Source: Actinomyces radicidentis
Lineage (GTDB): Bacteria; Actinomycetota; Actinomycetes; Actinomycetales; Actinomycetaceae
Assembly (NCBI RefSeq): GCF_001553565.1
Contig: NZ_CP014228.1
Coordinates: forward strand, 1,860,001-1,924,000
Length of the DNA stretch: 64,000 nucleotides
Direction of reading: 5' to 3'
Shown here: piece after piece, positions 42,614 through 51,436 of the stretch
Numbering within the stretch: the stretch's first letter is position 1
How the letters are laid out: every line of letters begins with the position of its first letter
The notes under the pieces: generated by a model
Seen by the model: the letters and a program-made list of their open reading frames with translations, nothing else
Databases searched by the model: none
What the model was told of the DNA's origin: nothing
Made by a program: the position numbers and the translations under genes

Positions 42614-43489
42614 TGTGATGTCTCGGGACATTGGTGACGGTTCTGCCTCATGACGTCGGTGACGGTTGGTGTGTCAGGACCTCGGTGAGGGTTGGGGTGC
42701 TGGAGGGTTCTTCTTGTGTCCTCTTCCGCCTCGGTGGTTGATGGGGGGCGTAGGTCGAGACGTATCGGACGCCGGGGGCGGGCCAGTCGTACTGTGCGAG
42801 GACCTCACCGTCGGTGGTGGCGATGGCGATGGCCTCGGGGTCCCAGTCGAGGATGACCTCGCGGCCGGTGTGGGTCTTGGAGACCAGGAACATCACGGAG
42901 GCGAGGTTGATGGTCCCGTTGGTCCCCATGCGGACCGTCCGGGTCCCCGACGGCGGGGTCTTGCGCCGCTGGGGCGGCCTGGCGCCCCGCCGGGGCTGGC
43001 CCGACGCGCCTGTCTGCACCGTTGCGGGTGCGGGGGTATCGCCGACACTGACAGGCTCAGCCGGTGGGGTGGGCCGCGGAGGGGTGGCGACGGGGGTGGC
43101 GTCCCACGCCTGTTGGGGCGTGATGCGCCCGGGCAGGGCCTGGTTGGGGCGCTCGGTGTTGTAGATGGGGTCGAAGTCGTCGACCTGGCCCTGGAGCTGT
43201 TCGATGGTGGAGGCCATCGGCTGGGCGTCGAGGTAGCGGAGCAGGGTGCGGTGGAAGCGCTCGTTCTTGCCCTGGGTGGTGGGCTTGTAGGGCTTGCCCG
43301 TGATCGGCGTAACCCCCAGGGAGCGGACGTGCTCCACCAGACGGCCGGTCACGCTGCGGCGGGTGGGGTTCATTGCGAGCCCGTTGTCGGTGAGCAGGCG
43401 CTGGGGCACCCCACGGGCGGCGACGCCCTTGTCGAACACGGCGACGGGCGCCTGGCTGGTCTCCGCGCCGGCGACCAGGGAGGCGACCG

Positions 43490-44491
43490 CTAGGTGTACT
43501 TCCCCGTGAGGTTGTGAACGCGGTCTGAGGGGGTCTGGCCGCCGATTCCGGTGTGGGGTCGGTGGTGATTGTAGTAGTGCAGCCAGGTCGTGTAGGCGGC
43601 GGTTCGCTCTGCCTCGTCGGTGTAGACGGCGGCATACGCCCACTCGGCGGCGAGAGTGCGGTTGAAGCGCTCGACCTTGCCGTTGGTCTGCGGCCGGTAG
43701 GGCTTGGTCCACTTGTGCTTGACGGCCTGGCCGAGGGCATCAGCGAAGGCGCGCGAGCGGTAGCAGGCGCCATTGTCCGTCATCACGGCGGTGACGGTGA
43801 CGCCGAGGCCGGAGAAGAACGCGTTCGCTCGTTGCCAGAAGGCGGCCGCGGTCTCCTTGCGCTCGTCGTCGAGGATCTCGGAGTACGCGACCCTGGAGTA
43901 GTCGTCGACGGCGTGGTGCAGGTACCGGTAGCCGCGCGAGCCCGGCGCCCCTGCCCTGGCGGCTCGATCGCGCACAGCGCCCGCGGTGCGGTCCTGGACG
44001 GATCCGCGACCGTGGACCCGCCAGCCGCCGCCGTCGGGGATGCGGCCTTGCTTCTTGACGTCAACGTGCACCAGCAGGCCGGGCGCAGCGACCTCGTACC
44101 GCCGCGGTGCCGGCTTGCGCACTGGCAGCCCGGTGGACTGGTCGATGTTGGCCAGCTTGGGCATGTGATAGCGGGCCAGTACCCGTCCGACCGTGGAGCG
44201 GTGCAGCCGCAGGTGATAGGCGATCCGGTGGGGACCCCACCGACGTGTGAACCGCAGCGCGATGATCCGGTGCTCCGTCCTGCGCGGCAGTCGCCCTGGG
44301 GAGGAACTCGGCCTCGAGCTCCGGTCGGTCAGCTCCAGCCCGGACCGGTACCTGTCCACCCACCGCTTCGCCGTCGCCGGCGAGCACTGGAACCGTTCGG
44401 CGGCGCGCCGCAGGGACCAGCCCTGATCGACGACGAGAACAGCGAGGCGACGACGCCCCTCCGGCGTCAAAGGCGCGTTAGCGTGAGTCAT
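43490..44491 (-). CDS. Inner IS481-family transposase
   Basis: A 333-residue DDE transposase. The N-terminal helix-turn-helix region contains TPEGRRRLAVLVVDQGWSLRRAAERFQCSPATAKRWVDRY, then a second wHTH with RWGPHRIAYHLRLHRSTVGRVL. Catalytic residues are D in LLVHVDVKKQG, D in VMTDNGACYRS and E in GKVERFNRTLA. ATG 44491 is preceded by GGAGG. The reading frame runs through the terminal inverted repeat and its stop TAG (43492-43490) lies inside the target-site duplication, so the element does not carry its own stop codon. The gene appears intact. Confidence 0.93.
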   Translation of the reverse strand: MTHANAPLTPEGRRRLAVLVVDQGWSLRRAAERFQCSPATAKRWVDRYRSGLELTDRSSRPSSSPGRLPRRTEHRIIALRFTRRWGPHRIAYHLRLHRSTVGRVLARYHMPKLANIDQSTGLPVRKPAPRRYEVAAPGLLVHVDVKKQGRIPDGGGWRVHGRGSVQDRTAGAVRDRAARAGAPGSRGYRYLHHAVDDYSRVAYSEILDDERKETAAAFWQRANAFFSGLGVTVTAVMTDNGACYRSRAFADALGQAVKHKWTKPYRPQTNGKVERFNRTLAAEWAYAAVYTDEAERTAAYTTWLHYYNHHRPHTGIGGQTPSDRVHNLTGKYT

Positions 44492-44586
44492 GAGGACCTC
44501 CGTGGTCAGGATGCGAGTGCGGTAACCCACATCCTGCCCGGAGGTCCTCGCTACCTCGACCGTTCACAACCTCCCGGTGAAGTACA
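43495..44586 (-). mobile_element. Inner IS481-like insertion sequence
   Basis: A 1092-bp element with 26-bp terminal inverted repeats (43495-43520 and 44561-44586) matching at 24 positions and beginning TGTACTTC. The 6-bp target duplication GCTAGG is at 43489-43494 and 44587-44592. It is complete and inserted in the outer transposase gene. Confidence 0.95.
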
Positions 44587-45205
44587 GCTAGGCGGGAGTG
44601 GTCGTCCTGGAGCTGGAAGATGACGGCCTTGCGTCCGCCGGTGAGTACGTACTCGGTGGCGTCCAGCTGCCAGCAGGCGTTGGGGGCGGGGTAGACGAAG
44701 CGTCTGAACGCCGAGCGGGGCCGCTTGCGCGGTTCGGCTCGCGCGGCACCCTCGGCGCGGAAGATCCTGGCCAGGGACGCCGGCGAGGGGGCGGCCAGGC
44801 CCATGGCCTTCATCTTGTCGTGCACCGAGATCGGGCCGTTGTCCAGGCCTGAGGAGGCCAGTGCCGCCCGCACCGCCAGGGCCTGAGCACGCTGGTCGTC
44901 GCTGATGGCGGTGGGGCTCGTGAGCGGGCGGGGGCTCCAGGGCTGCTGCCTCGCCCTCGACGCGGGCCCTGGCGCGGATCGCGTAGAAGGTCTTGCGGGA
45001 GATCGACTGCTCAGCGCAGAAGGTCGTCACTGCACCGCGTGGGGCGTCCTGGGGCCAGCGAACGATCGCCAGACGCACACGAGGATCAACACGAGGGTTC
45101 GTTGAGCTCATGGGCCAATCCGACCCGAAGTGTCACCTCCCAAACCCCTAGAACTGTCACCGATGTCCTGAGGCAGAACTGTCACCGAAGCCCTGAGACA
45201 TAACA

Positions 45206-45220
45206 AAGGTGATTACTTCG
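45206..45220 (+). repeat. Right 15-bp target-site duplication of outer IS
   Basis: An exact copy of 42599-42613, directly abutting the right end of the outer element. Confidence 0.93.
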
Positions 45221-45442
45221 TGGAGGTGTCCGGAAACGACCGTCAAAGGACACCCCACGACACGCCGCACGACACGCGACCATAAATCCTGTTCAGAACT
45301 TCGTGTTCGTGACTTCGCTCGACCACGCGAGCATGATGAGCTCGGGGCCGCCTGTGGTGGCGCGAGCTCAGCTCGTCACTGGCGCACGTTGCCGTTCGCC
45401 GTTCAAGGTCGCCCCATTCGTTGCTGCGGCGTCAGCCCGGCG

Positions 45443-45460
45443 GCCGACGCCGGCGTCGGC
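45443..45460 (-). terminator. 18-bp palindrome immediately after the helicase stop
   Basis: GCCGACGCCGGCGTCGGC is a perfect palindrome directly after the DEAD-box helicase stop codon. In RNA it could form a short stem that ends the helicase transcript. The rest of 45221-45442 shows no gene that I can support. Confidence 0.45.
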
Positions 45461-47167
45461 TCAGTCCTGCGAGCCGGAGTCGCCGGTGCTGCGCCCGCCG
45501 CGAGTGCGCTCGCGGTTTCGCGAGCGGCCCGAGCGCTCGCCGCGGCCGCGCCCCGACGAACGCCCCTCGGAGGAGCCGCCGTCGTGCCCGGACTCGCGCC
45601 CACCGCGCCCACCGCGCCCGCCGCGCCCGCCCCGGTCCCCGCCACGACCGCGCCCGCGGCCGCGGCCGCCACGGCCACCGCGCTCGTCGTCGCGGTGCTT
45701 CTTGCCGGTCTCGCCCAGGTCCTCGATCTCCTCGGCGTCCAGGCCCGCCAGCGTCCGCTTGGAGCGGGGGAGCTTGCCGGTGACGCCCTCGGGGATGCTG
45801 AGGTCGGCAAAGAGGTGCTCGCTCGTGTGGTAGGTCTCCACCGGCTCCTCCATCGGCAGGCCGAGGGCCTTGGCGATGATGCGCCAGCGGGGGACGTCGT
45901 CCCAGTCGACGAAGGTGACGGCCGTGCCCTTGTGCCCGGCGCGACCGGTGCGGCCGATGCGGTGGACGTAGATCTTCTCGTCCTCGGGGCACTGGTAGTT
46001 GATGACGTGGGTGACGTCGTCGACGTCGATGCCGCGGGCCGCGACGTCAGTGGCGACAAGCACGTCGATCTTGCCGTTGCGGAAGGCGCGCAGCGCCTGC
46101 TCGCGGGCGCCCTGGCCGAGGTCGCCGTGCAGGGCGCCGGTGGCGAAGCCGCGGGAGGCGAGGTCCTCGGCCACGCGGGCCGCCGTGCGCTTGGTGCGCG
46201 CGAAGATGATGGTGCGCCCGCGGCCCTCAGCCTGGAGGATCCGGGAGACGACCTCGACCTTGTTGAGGGCGTGGGTGCGGTAGACGACCTGCTGCGTGGA
46301 CTGCACCGTCATCGAGTCGTCGCCCGGGTCCTGGGCGCGGATGTGCGTCGGCTTGGTCATGTAGCGGCGGGCCAGGGCGACGACGGCGCCCGGCATGGTC
46401 GCGCTGAAGAGCATCGTCTGGCGGTCGTCGCGGGTGCGGGCGAGGATCTTCTCGACGTCGGGCAGGAAACCCAGGTCGAGCATCTCGTCGGCCTCGTCCA
46501 GGACGACGGTGGTGACGTGCGTGAGGTCGAGGACGCCGCGCTCCATGAGGTCGATGAGGCGTCCGGGCGTGCCGACGACGACCTCGGCGCCCTTCTCGAG
46601 GGCCTCGATCTGCGGCTCGTAGGCGCGCCCGCCGTAGACCTGGACGATGCGCACGGTGCGCTTGGCGGCTGCCTGGGTCAGCTCCACGGCGACCTGCTTG
46701 GCGAGCTCGCGCGTGGGCAGGACGACGAGGGCCTGCGGGGAGCCCGACGCCGGGTCCTCGTCCCAGCCGTCCTCGCCGGGGCCGAGGGTGTCCATGAGCA
46801 GCGGGATGCCGAAGCCCAGGGTCTTGCCGGTACCGGTCTTGGCCTGGCCGATGATGTCCTGGCCCTCGAGGGCCACGGGCAGGGTGAGGGCCTGGATGGG
46901 GAAGGGGTAGGTGATGCCCTTCTCCGCGAGGGCCTCGGTGATCTCGGGCTCGACTCCGTAGTCCGCGAAGGTCTTCTTCGTCAGGTCGGTGTCGTCGCCC
47001 TCGTCGGTGATGTCGGGGGTCGCCTCGTCGAGGACGGGGGCGTGGGCGCCCGCCGTCTCGATGATGCCGGAGGCGTGCTGGTCGCCGACGGGCTGGGCCT
47101 GCTGGCCGGCCTGCTTGGCCTGCTCGGTCGCCTCGGTGGTCTGGTCGGTGGTGGTCTCGTCGCTCAC
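45461..47167 (-). CDS. DEAD-box ATP-dependent RNA helicase with RGG-rich tail
   Basis: A 568-residue cytoplasmic RNA helicase. After an acidic N-terminus (1-65) come Q motif YPFPIQ, motif I AKTGTGKT (109-116), PTREL, TPGRL, motif II DEAD, SAT, and in the second RecA domain TIIFARTKR, DVAARGIDVDDV and HRIGRTGR. Residues ~460-568 are Arg/Gly-rich (RGGRGGRGRGRG) and would bind RNA. It resembles DeaD/RhlE-type helicases for ribosome assembly and cold adaptation. GTG 47167 follows GAAGGAAG. A TACCCT -10-like element at 47387-47382 would give a leader of about 200 bases. Confidence 0.93.
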   Translation of the reverse strand: MSDETTTDQTTEATEQAKQAGQQAQPVGDQHASGIIETAGAHAPVLDEATPDITDEGDDTDLTKKTFADYGVEPEITEALAEKGITYPFPIQALTLPVALEGQDIIGQAKTGTGKTLGFGIPLLMDTLGPGEDGWDEDPASGSPQALVVLPTRELAKQVAVELTQAAAKRTVRIVQVYGGRAYEPQIEALEKGAEVVVGTPGRLIDLMERGVLDLTHVTTVVLDEADEMLDLGFLPDVEKILARTRDDRQTMLFSATMPGAVVALARRYMTKPTHIRAQDPGDDSMTVQSTQQVVYRTHALNKVEVVSRILQAEGRGRTIIFARTKRTAARVAEDLASRGFATGALHGDLGQGAREQALRAFRNGKIDVLVATDVAARGIDVDDVTHVINYQCPEDEKIYVHRIGRTGRAGHKGTAVTFVDWDDVPRWRIIAKALGLPMEEPVETYHTSEHLFADLSIPEGVTGKLPRSKRTLAGLDAEEIEDLGETGKKHRDDERGGRGGRGRGRGRGGDRGGRGGRGGRGGRESGHDGGSSEGRSSGRGRGERSGRSRNRERTRGGRSTGDSGSQD

Positions 47168-47507
47168 GAGCTTCCTTCGGTCGTGGACCGCGCGGGCGCG
47201 CCGGCGTCCCCTGCGACAGGGGCGCCGACGGCGTCGTGGGGCTCGGTTCGTGGCGCCCGATCGGGGCGTCCGGACCGCGCCGCGGTCCCGGGGTGGCAGC
47301 CGATCGTGGTTCGTGCCCTGCGCCAGCCCGAGGGGCGGCGGGGCGAGGCTGCGTGACGACCGGGCAACCGTGGACGCCCTCAGGGTAGCGGCGTGGAGCC
47401 CACCTGGCCCCTGCCCCGTCACGATTGGGCCGCACGCGTGGGGGATGTCACGGACGAGGGGCGTCTCGCCGTGACGGTCCGGTCACCGGCCCGATAGGGT
47501 GCGGCGC
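47168..47507. other. 340-base intergenic region between divergent helicase and metallo-hydrolase genes
   Basis: It holds the candidate helicase promoter (TACCCT at 47387-47382 on the minus strand) with a long GC-rich leader, and TAGGGT (47495-47500) for the metallo-hydrolase gene. No further gene is supported. Confidence 0.5.
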
Positions 47508-48161
47508 ATGAGCACCACGCTGACCCTGTGGGGGCAGTCCGCCGTCACGCTCGACTCCGAGCGCGGACGCCTCACCATCGACCCCGGCTCCCTCTCCGAC
47601 CTCGCCTGCCTCGAGGGGGCGAGCGCCGTCCTCATCACCCACGCCCACGTCGACCACCTCGACGTCGACGCCGTCGTCAAGGCCGTGTGCACCAACCCGG
47701 CGCTGCGCGTCATCGCCCCCGCCGACGCCGTCGTCCAGCTCAAGGAGGCGGGCGCCACCGCCGAGCGGCTCGAGACCGTCGCCCCCGGCGACCGCCTCAC
47801 CGTCGTCGGCCACGACGTCCTCGCCGTCGGCGGCGAGCACATGCCCATCCACGAGGGCATCCCCACGCCCGCCAACGTCGGGTACCTCATCGACGGCCGG
47901 ATCCTCCAGCCCGGTGACGCCTTCCCCGAGCTCCCCGAGGGCACCGGGCTCGACGTCCTCCTCCTGCCCGTCTCCGCCCCGTGGCTGCGCCTGGCCGTCG
48001 CCGCCGACTACGCCCTCGCCGTCGGAGCGAAGCGCGTCATCCCCATCCACGACGCCCTCCTGTCCGACTCCGGCAAGTCCATCCACGACAACGTCGTCGC
48101 GGGCGGCGTCGCCGTCCCCGGCTACGAGCGCGTCGCCGTCGGCACGCCCGTCGCCCTCTGA
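47508..48161 (+). CDS. MBL-fold metallo-hydrolase (UPF0173-like)
   Basis: A 217-residue metallo-beta-lactamase-fold protein. The metal motif is ITHAHVDHLDVDAV (about residues 44-57), and further His residues are in GGEHMPIHEG and VIPIHDALL, with an Asp in QPGDAF. The compact length and lack of an N-terminal signal suggest a cytoplasmic hydrolase of the UPF0173/UlaG-like group; the substrate is unknown. The start ATG is seven bases after TAGGGT (47495-47500), so a leaderless message is likely. Confidence 0.88.
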   Translation: MSTTLTLWGQSAVTLDSERGRLTIDPGSLSDLACLEGASAVLITHAHVDHLDVDAVVKAVCTNPALRVIAPADAVVQLKEAGATAERLETVAPGDRLTVVGHDVLAVGGEHMPIHEGIPTPANVGYLIDGRILQPGDAFPELPEGTGLDVLLLPVSAPWLRLAVAADYALAVGAKRVIPIHDALLSDSGKSIHDNVVAGGVAVPGYERVAVGTPVAL

Positions 48162-48181
48162 GACCGGTCCGCGAGCCCGCA

Positions 48182-48232
48182 CGAGGGGCCCGCTCCTCGG
48201 TGCGGTCCGCGGCTCCCGCAGCGGGCCCCTCG
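48182..48232 (+). terminator. Hairpin terminator after metallo-hydrolase gene
   Basis: Perfect 13-bp arms (48182-48194 and 48220-48232) enclose 25 bases between two genes on the same strand. Confidence 0.65.
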
Positions 48233-48261
48233 CGGGTCGCGGCGGCCTTACCCTGGTGCGC

Positions 48262-48930
48262 ATGACCTCGTCGACCACCACGACCGACCCCACCGCACCG
48301 GGCTCCGCCGAGCCCACGCCCTTCGCGCGCTCCGTGATCGGGATCGTCGTCTTCTCCCGCACGATCGCCGCTGTCCGCTACGCCAAGGACGCCGGCAAGG
48401 CGCCCACCCTCGAGGCCCGCCTCGCGCTCCTGCGCATGAGCGCCGACGCCGTCGCCTCCTGCGAGGAGGCCCGCCGCCTGGGCGCCGCCTCCGGCATCGA
48501 CCCCGTCGAGGCCGCTGCCGGGTACCTCGGAGCCCTCGGCGAGGTCGACGAGCGCCTCCGCCCCCTCGACTGGTCCGAGCGCCTCGTCAAGACCTACCTC
48601 GCCGTCGGTCTCCTCTCCGACTTCGCCGGAGCCCTCGTCGACGAGCTCGGCGGTGATCTGTCGACCGGCCTGCGCGCCGTCATCGGCGCCGACGACTTCG
48701 GGGCCTTCGCCTCCGCCGAGCTCATGGGCGACCTCGACGCCGACCCTCTCCTCGCCGGCCGTCTCGGCCTGTGGGGCCGCCGCGTCGTCGGCGAGGAGAT
48801 CGGCACCTTCCGCCGCCTCCAGGCCGAGCGCCCCGTGCTCCTGTCCGGCGGTGCGACCTCGGACGGCCTCCACGAGGTCCTCTCCGAGGGCGCCACGAGC
48901 CGCATGCGCTCGCTCGGCCTGCGGGTCTGA
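48262..48930 (+). CDS. Ferritin-like-fold protein (tRNA hydroxylase MiaE-like)
   Basis: A 222-residue, mostly helical protein. The helices (ARLALLRMSADAVASCEEARRL, DWSERLVKTYLAVGLLSDFAGAL, LGLWGRRVVGEEIGTFRRLQAE) have the spacing of the ferritin-like fold-containing family found across actinobacteria. The Glu/His iron ligands of true diiron enzymes are only partly evident, so catalytic activity is uncertain. The start ATG is seven bases after TACCCT (48249-48254). A bidirectional terminator follows. Confidence 0.7.
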   Translation: MTSSTTTTDPTAPGSAEPTPFARSVIGIVVFSRTIAAVRYAKDAGKAPTLEARLALLRMSADAVASCEEARRLGAASGIDPVEAAAGYLGALGEVDERLRPLDWSERLVKTYLAVGLLSDFAGALVDELGGDLSTGLRAVIGADDFGAFASAELMGDLDADPLLAGRLGLWGRRVVGEEIGTFRRLQAERPVLLSGGATSDGLHEVLSEGATSRMRSLGLRV

Positions 48931-48955
48931 GCGCGCCCGTCGGGCCTCCTGCCGT

Positions 48956-49001
48956 GACGACGGGGCCGCACGAGCTGAGGTGCTCGCGCGGCCCCGTCGT
49001 C
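48956..49001. terminator. Bidirectional hairpin terminator
   Basis: Perfect 14-bp arms (48956-48969 and 48988-49001) with an 18-base loop that can itself pair partly. It lies between convergent genes. Confidence 0.75.
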
Positions 49002-49033
49002 GGGTGAGGGGGCGTCCGGCCCCTCGTGCCGGC

Positions 49034-50143
49034 TCAGTCCCGCGGGCGCGCGACCCGGGCGGCGATCGCCTCACCGAGGCCCGAGGTGCTGCCGTGCCCG
49101 CCGAGGTCGGGCGTGAGGACCTCCTCGTCGTGCTCCGCCAGCACGGCCTCGAAGGCGGCCTCGACGGCGTCGGCGGCCTCGGTCTCACCGAGGTGGCGCA
49201 GCATGAGCGCGCCGGACCAGATCTGGCCGATCGGGTCCGCGACGCCCTTGCCGGCGATGTCCGGCGCCGAGCCGTGCACTGGCTCGAAGAGGCTCGGGAA
49301 GCGGCCGTCGGGGTTGATGTTGGCGCTCGGCGCGATCCCGATGGTGCCCGTGCAGGCCGGTCCGAGGTCGGAGAGGATGTCGCCGAAGAGGTTCGAGGCG
49401 ACGACGACGTCGAAGCGGTCCGGGTGGAGCACGAAGTTCGCCGTGAGGATGTCGATGTGGTTCTTGTCGACGCGGACCTGCGGGTACTCCTCGCTCATCG
49501 CCGCCACGCGCTCGTCCCAGAAGGGCATGGTGATGGCGATGCCGTTGGACTTCGTGGCGCTCGTGAGGTGGTGGGCCGGGCGAGAGGCCGCCATCTCGTA
49601 GGCGTAGCGGACGACGCGGTCCACGCCGGTGCGGGTCATGACCGTCTCCTGGACGACCGTCTCGCGGTCCGTGCCCTCGAACATGCGCCCGCCGATCGAG
49701 GAGTACTCGCCCTCGGTGTTCTCCCGCACGACGAGGAAGTCGACGTCGCCCGGCTCGCGGTCGGCCAGCGGGCTGGGCACGCCCGGCAGGAGCCGGACGG
49801 GGCGCAGGTTGACGTACTGGTCGAAGTCGCGGCGGAAGCGCAGGAGCGAGCCCCACAGGGAGACGTGGTCCGGGACGACCTCGGGCCAGCCCACGGCTCC
49901 GAAGTAGATGGCGTCGTACTCCCGGAGCGTCTCGAACCAGTCGTCGGGCAGCATCTGCCCGTGCTCCTGGTAGTACTTGGCGCTGGACCAGTCGAACTCG
50001 GTGGTCTCCAGCTCGACGTCGTAGGCCGCGGCGGCCGCGCGCAGGACCCGCAGGCCCTCGGGGACGACCTCCTTGCCGATGCCGTCGCCCGGGATGACGG
50101 CGATCCGCCAGGGCCCGTGCCCGCTCGCGTCGTGATCGGTCAT
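49034..50143 (-). CDS. Tartrate dehydrogenase / D-malate-type decarboxylating dehydrogenase
   Basis: A 369-residue isocitrate/isopropylmalate-dehydrogenase-family enzyme, NAD-dependent and metal-requiring. Features are IAVIPGDGIGKEVVPEGL at the N-terminus, FGAVGWPEVVPDHVSLWGSLLRFRRDFDQYVNLRPV (substrate arginines), VVRENTEGEYSSIGGR, VDKNHIDILTANFVLHP, SNLFGDILSDLG and EPVHGSAPDIAGKG. GWP in place of the IMDH motif and DFDQY-x-NLRP fit tartrate or D-malate dehydrogenase rather than LeuB. Downstream of a TarD-type dehydratase, tartrate breakdown is the likely role. Ribosome-binding site GAGGAGAAGG. Confidence 0.88.
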   Translation of the reverse strand: MTDHDASGHGPWRIAVIPGDGIGKEVVPEGLRVLRAAAAAYDVELETTEFDWSSAKYYQEHGQMLPDDWFETLREYDAIYFGAVGWPEVVPDHVSLWGSLLRFRRDFDQYVNLRPVRLLPGVPSPLADREPGDVDFLVVRENTEGEYSSIGGRMFEGTDRETVVQETVMTRTGVDRVVRYAYEMAASRPAHHLTSATKSNGIAITMPFWDERVAAMSEEYPQVRVDKNHIDILTANFVLHPDRFDVVVASNLFGDILSDLGPACTGTIGIAPSANINPDGRFPSLFEPVHGSAPDIAGKGVADPIGQIWSGALMLRHLGETEAADAVEAAFEAVLAEHDEEVLTPDLGGHGSTSGLGEAIAARVARPRD

Positions 50144-50192
50144 GTCCTTCTCCTCCTCGAGACGACTCCGTCCCGTCCTCGTCCCGGGATCC

Positions 50193-51362
50193 TCACTCGT
50201 GCAGGGACCGAAGGACCTTGAGGAACTCCGCCTTGCCCTCGAGGCCGATGCCGGGCAGGTCGCCGGGGGCGACGCGGGAGTCGACGACGCGCGCGTCGTC
50301 GGTGAAGCCGCCGGTGGGCTGGAACTCGCCGGGGTAGGACTCGTTGCCGCCCAGGTGGAGGCCGGCGGCGATGTGGAGGGAGAACTGGTGGCCGCCGTGC
50401 GGGATGCAGCGGCGCGAGGACCAGCCGTGGGCGTCGAGGGTGTCCAGGACGCGGCGGTACGCGGTGAGGCCGTAGGTGAGGGCGGGGTCGACCTGGATGA
50501 AGTCGCGGTCGGGGCGCATGCCGCCGTAGCGGACGAGGTTGCGGGCGTCCTGGGCGGAGAAGAGGTTCTCGCAGGTGGCGATGGGGCGGCTGTAGCGCTC
50601 GGCGACGGTGGCGTTGAGCGCGTAGTCGAGCGGGTCGCCGATCTCCTCGTACCAGAACAGCTCGTAGGGCTCGAGGGCGCGGGCGTAGGCGAGCGCCGTC
50701 TCGAGGTCGAAGGCGCCGTTGACGTCGACGGCGAGGCGCGATCCGTCCCCGTCCAGGACGCCGTCGACGACGGCGTCGATGCGGCGCAGGTCCTCGTCGA
50801 GGCCGGCACCGCCGATCTTCATCTTGACGACCCGGTAGCCGGCGTCGAGGAAGCGGCGCATCTCGTCCTGGAGGTCGGCGAGGGTCTTGCCGGGGGCGTA
50901 GTAGCCGCCGGCGGCGTAGACGAAGACGTCCTCGTCGGGCTCGCCGTCGCCGTAGTGGTCGGAGACCCAGCGGTAGAGGGGGACTCCGGCGATCTTGGCG
51001 GCGAGGTCGTGGAGGGCCATGTCGACGACGCCGACGGCGACGGAGCGCTCGCCGTGGCCGCCGGGCTTCTCGTTGGCCATCATGATCGGCCAGGCGCGCT
51101 CGGGGGAGAGGTTGCCGTCCTCGTCGAGGAGGGACTCGGGGTCGGCCTCGAGGAGGCGGGGGAGGATCCGCTCGTTGAGGATGCCGGTGGCGTTGTAGCG
51201 GCCGTTGGAGTTGAAGCCGTAGCCGACGAGGGGCTTGCCGTCGACGACGACGTCGGAGACGAGCGCCAGGATGGAGGAGTCCATCTTCGTGAAGTCGATG
51301 TAGGCGTTGCGGATGGGCGAGCTGATCGGGATGGTGCCGGCGTGGGCGGAGACGATGCGCAT
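50193..51362 (-). CDS. D(-)-tartrate dehydratase-type enolase superfamily enzyme
   Basis: A 389-residue mandelate-racemase-group enolase. The KxK base motif is in RVVKMKIGGAGLDEDL, metal ligands are in LAVDVNGAFD, WYEEIGDPLDY and ATCENLFSAQDARN, and the general acid/base His is in CIPHGGHQFSLH. The N-terminal loop with MDSSILALVSDVVVDGKPLVGYGFNSNGRY matches the TarD family, which dehydrates D-tartrate to oxaloacetate. The ATG at 51362 lies 74 bases from a palindromic operator and is divergent from a GntR-family regulator, giving a small catabolic operon with the dehydrogenase. Confidence 0.87.
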   Translation of the reverse strand: MRIVSAHAGTIPISSPIRNAYIDFTKMDSSILALVSDVVVDGKPLVGYGFNSNGRYNATGILNERILPRLLEADPESLLDEDGNLSPERAWPIMMANEKPGGHGERSVAVGVVDMALHDLAAKIAGVPLYRWVSDHYGDGEPDEDVFVYAAGGYYAPGKTLADLQDEMRRFLDAGYRVVKMKIGGAGLDEDLRRIDAVVDGVLDGDGSRLAVDVNGAFDLETALAYARALEPYELFWYEEIGDPLDYALNATVAERYSRPIATCENLFSAQDARNLVRYGGMRPDRDFIQVDPALTYGLTAYRRVLDTLDAHGWSSRRCIPHGGHQFSLHIAAGLHLGGNESYPGEFQPTGGFTDDARVVDSRVAPGDLPGIGLEGKAEFLKVLRSLHE

Positions 51363-51436
51363 GGCTGCCTGACTCTCTGGTGGAGGGGCCGGTCGGGTGG
51401 CGTGAGCAGTGGTGCGGGAGCGTCGTTCCCGGTCGG

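Larger units (their letters stand above)
42648..45111 (-). pseudogene. Outer IS481-like transposase, split by inner IS and frameshifted
   Basis: Start ATG 45111. The N-terminus (FCAEQSISRKTFYAIRARARVEGEAAALEP) is a helix-turn-helix. The frame is lost near 44921-44945 and continues in another as RPLTSPTAISDDQRAQALAVRAALASS. The catalytic core starts ACWQLDATEYVL. At 44592 it is cut in QDDHSRL; removing the inner IS and one GCTAGG rejoins it to AVASLVAG. The second Asp is in LLTDNGL and the Glu in NERFHRTLLRYL, followed by a ~150-residue extension to the stop at 42648. Two lesions make it inactive. Confidence 0.9.
42614..45205 (-). mobile_element. Outer IS481-like element, interrupted by an inner IS
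   Basis: The ends are inverted: TGTGATGTCTCGGG at 42614 and, on the other strand, TGTTATGTCTCAGG ending at 45205. The match extends for over 50 bases with scattered differences. Each end carries two tandem copies of a ~27-base motif containing GGTGAC(G/A)GTTCTG, probably transposase binding sites. A 15-bp target duplication flanks it. Without the inner element and one 6-bp duplication its length would be 1494 bp. Confidence 0.92.

Noticed and set aside
43495-45205. A composite transposon carrying cargo
   Set aside because: The two elements are nested, not flanking, and no passenger gene is present.
45221-45442. A gene between the nested IS and the helicase
   Set aside because: The frames there have no ribosome-binding site or recognisable motif and are short.
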